A DNA stretch of 64,000 bases. It comes from Mobilicoccus caccae (lineage in GTDB: Bacteria; Actinomycetota; Actinomycetes; Actinomycetales; Dermatophilaceae). Each line of letters opens with the position of its first letter. The first letter of the stretch is position 1. The notes under the pieces are model-generated. The model was not told the origin of the DNA. It ran no database searches and saw only the letters and a list, made by a program, of their open reading frames with translations. Shown here in pieces: positions 63,422-64,000 of the stretch. A program made the translations under genes and the position numbers. The stretch is taken from the NCBI RefSeq assembly GCF_030161635.1, contig NZ_BSUO01000001.1, positions 3,949,199 through 4,013,198 of the forward strand, read 5' to 3'.

Positions 63422-63567
63422 CCCAGCTGAGCCGAACGACTCGCACCTCCCCGTCGATTGTCGCCCCGGCAGCGGCGGGTAGAACGCGGCCCCGAGAACA
63501 ACACCGCCCATCGGGAATCCCGAAGCGCGCTCGGCGGCAGATGGGGGGCGGTGTGCTGCCCATCCGG

Positions 63568-64000
63568 CTACGCTCCGAGCCGTCCCGTCAGGACTGGGAC
63601 GCCGGGGCCGGTCAGGTCGAGCAGTGCGACGGCGCGGCCAGTCATCGCCAGCGCCAGCGCTTCCGCGGGCCCAGCTACGCACGGCCCCTCGCCATAGGTC
63701 CAGTCCACGTCGGTGGCCTGCCAGAAGAGTCCATCGAGCAGCCCTTCGGGCACGTGGCCCAGGCGGTGGGCTGCTTGGCTGGGCAGCCAGGGCAGTAGGT
63801 TCTGCCAGTCGGCCAGGGGCACGCCAGAGGGCAGGCCGAGTGGTCGGGCTGCGTCGTTGAGGTGGATGCAGCCGTCTGCGAACTGGCCCATGGGGCCGAG
63901 GGCGGGTGTGGAAATCCGCCGGGTGGCCCCTTCTCTGAGCGTGGTCGTCAGTTCCCGCACCGGGCGCTGGCCCAGGCGCGTGGCGATCCTGGTGGAAGCG
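63568..64000 (-). CDS. Maleylpyruvate isomerase family protein (TIGR03083-like), partial
   Basis: The frame stays open through GTG 63960 to the window end, with ATRLGQRPVRELTTTLREGA just at that point, so the N terminus lies outside. The C-terminal part (HLNDAARPLGLPSGVPLADW, then AEALALAMTGRAVALLDLTG) is typical of TIGR03083-type mycothiol-dependent isomerase relatives. The 146 bp between it and the NIPSNAP gene hold nothing that I can support. Confidence 0.75.
   Translation of the reverse strand, partial: ASTRIATRLGQRPVRELTTTLREGATRRISTPALGPMGQFADGCIHLNDAARPLGLPSGVPLADWQNLLPWLPSQAAHRLGHVPEGLLDGLFWQATDVDWTYGEGPCVAGPAEALALAMTGRAVALLDLTGPGVPVLTGRLGA

Noticed and set aside
1..64000. CRISPR array
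   Set aside because: No regularly spaced direct repeats and no cas genes were seen.

Overview
The window is high-GC DNA with strongly G/C-ending codons. It carries families typical of actinomycetes: a DUF222/HNH endonuclease, TIGR03083/03086-type DinB relatives, a PIG-L/methyltransferase plus GT2 pair, DUF2254, DUF6069 and a RIO-type kinase. I cannot name the genus; Micrococcales or Mycobacteriales are both plausible. No rRNA, tRNA or CRISPR array was recognised.

Layout. 0-8 kb is ordinary chromosome: deacetylase/methyltransferase fusion, glycosyltransferase, DUF72, DinB-like enzyme, MerR regulator, DsbA-like protein, deaminase, paired SMR exporters and an aldo/keto reductase. 8.2-13.1 kb is a MurNAc recycling operon on the minus strand (secreted GH3 glucosaminidase, RpiR regulator, MurQ etherase, PTS EIIBC), but the EIIC domain is cut short. 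13-34 kb holds CorA, several regulator/effector pairs (ArsR-SRPBCC, MarR-DUF6069, TetR-ABC, TetR-membrane protein), a VapBC module, an FAD monooxygenase, a RIO kinase, MscS and DUF2254 channel-like proteins, YetF, LysR and a DUF222/HNH gene.

34.7-44.3 kb is an amino-acid island. A minus-strand operon (ornithine cyclodeaminase/mu-crystallin family enzyme plus a polar amino-acid ABC transporter) is divergent from a plus-strand operon with 4-bp overlaps (Glu/Leu/Phe/Val dehydrogenase, fused E1 alpha-beta, FAD amine oxidase, ALDH7-like aldehyde dehydrogenase). The set fits a lysine/pipecolate-type catabolic route; this is inference. The last gene is cut by an IS3-family insertion.

44.35-59.92 kb is a mobile island bounded by two almost identical IS3 copies in the same orientation. 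It contains an IS256 remnant, an orphan 534-aa gene of unknown function, at least three pieces of MobF-type relaxase genes, an SDR gene, an MFS efflux pump with its TetR regulator, a chimeric serine recombinase-relaxase ORF, and a complete 4.5-kb IS21-family element that carries an alpha/beta hydrolase and a TetR regulator as passengers. That IS21 element has about 52-bp terminal inverted repeats and a 5-bp target duplication, and it sits inside a relaxase gene. 60-64 kb has a TetR/SnoaL-like pair, a dead IS3 element, a NIPSNAP protein and the end of a maleylpyruvate isomerase-family gene.

Two cross-cutting observations matter to any user. First, at least eleven places between 14.6 and 62 kb look like one missing base in a G or C run, which breaks or extends genes that otherwise match their families end to end; consensus error is the simplest explanation. 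Second, a roughly 115-120-bp inverted-repeat element occurs twice, each time between convergent genes, and resembles an undescribed interspersed repeat or bidirectional terminator.
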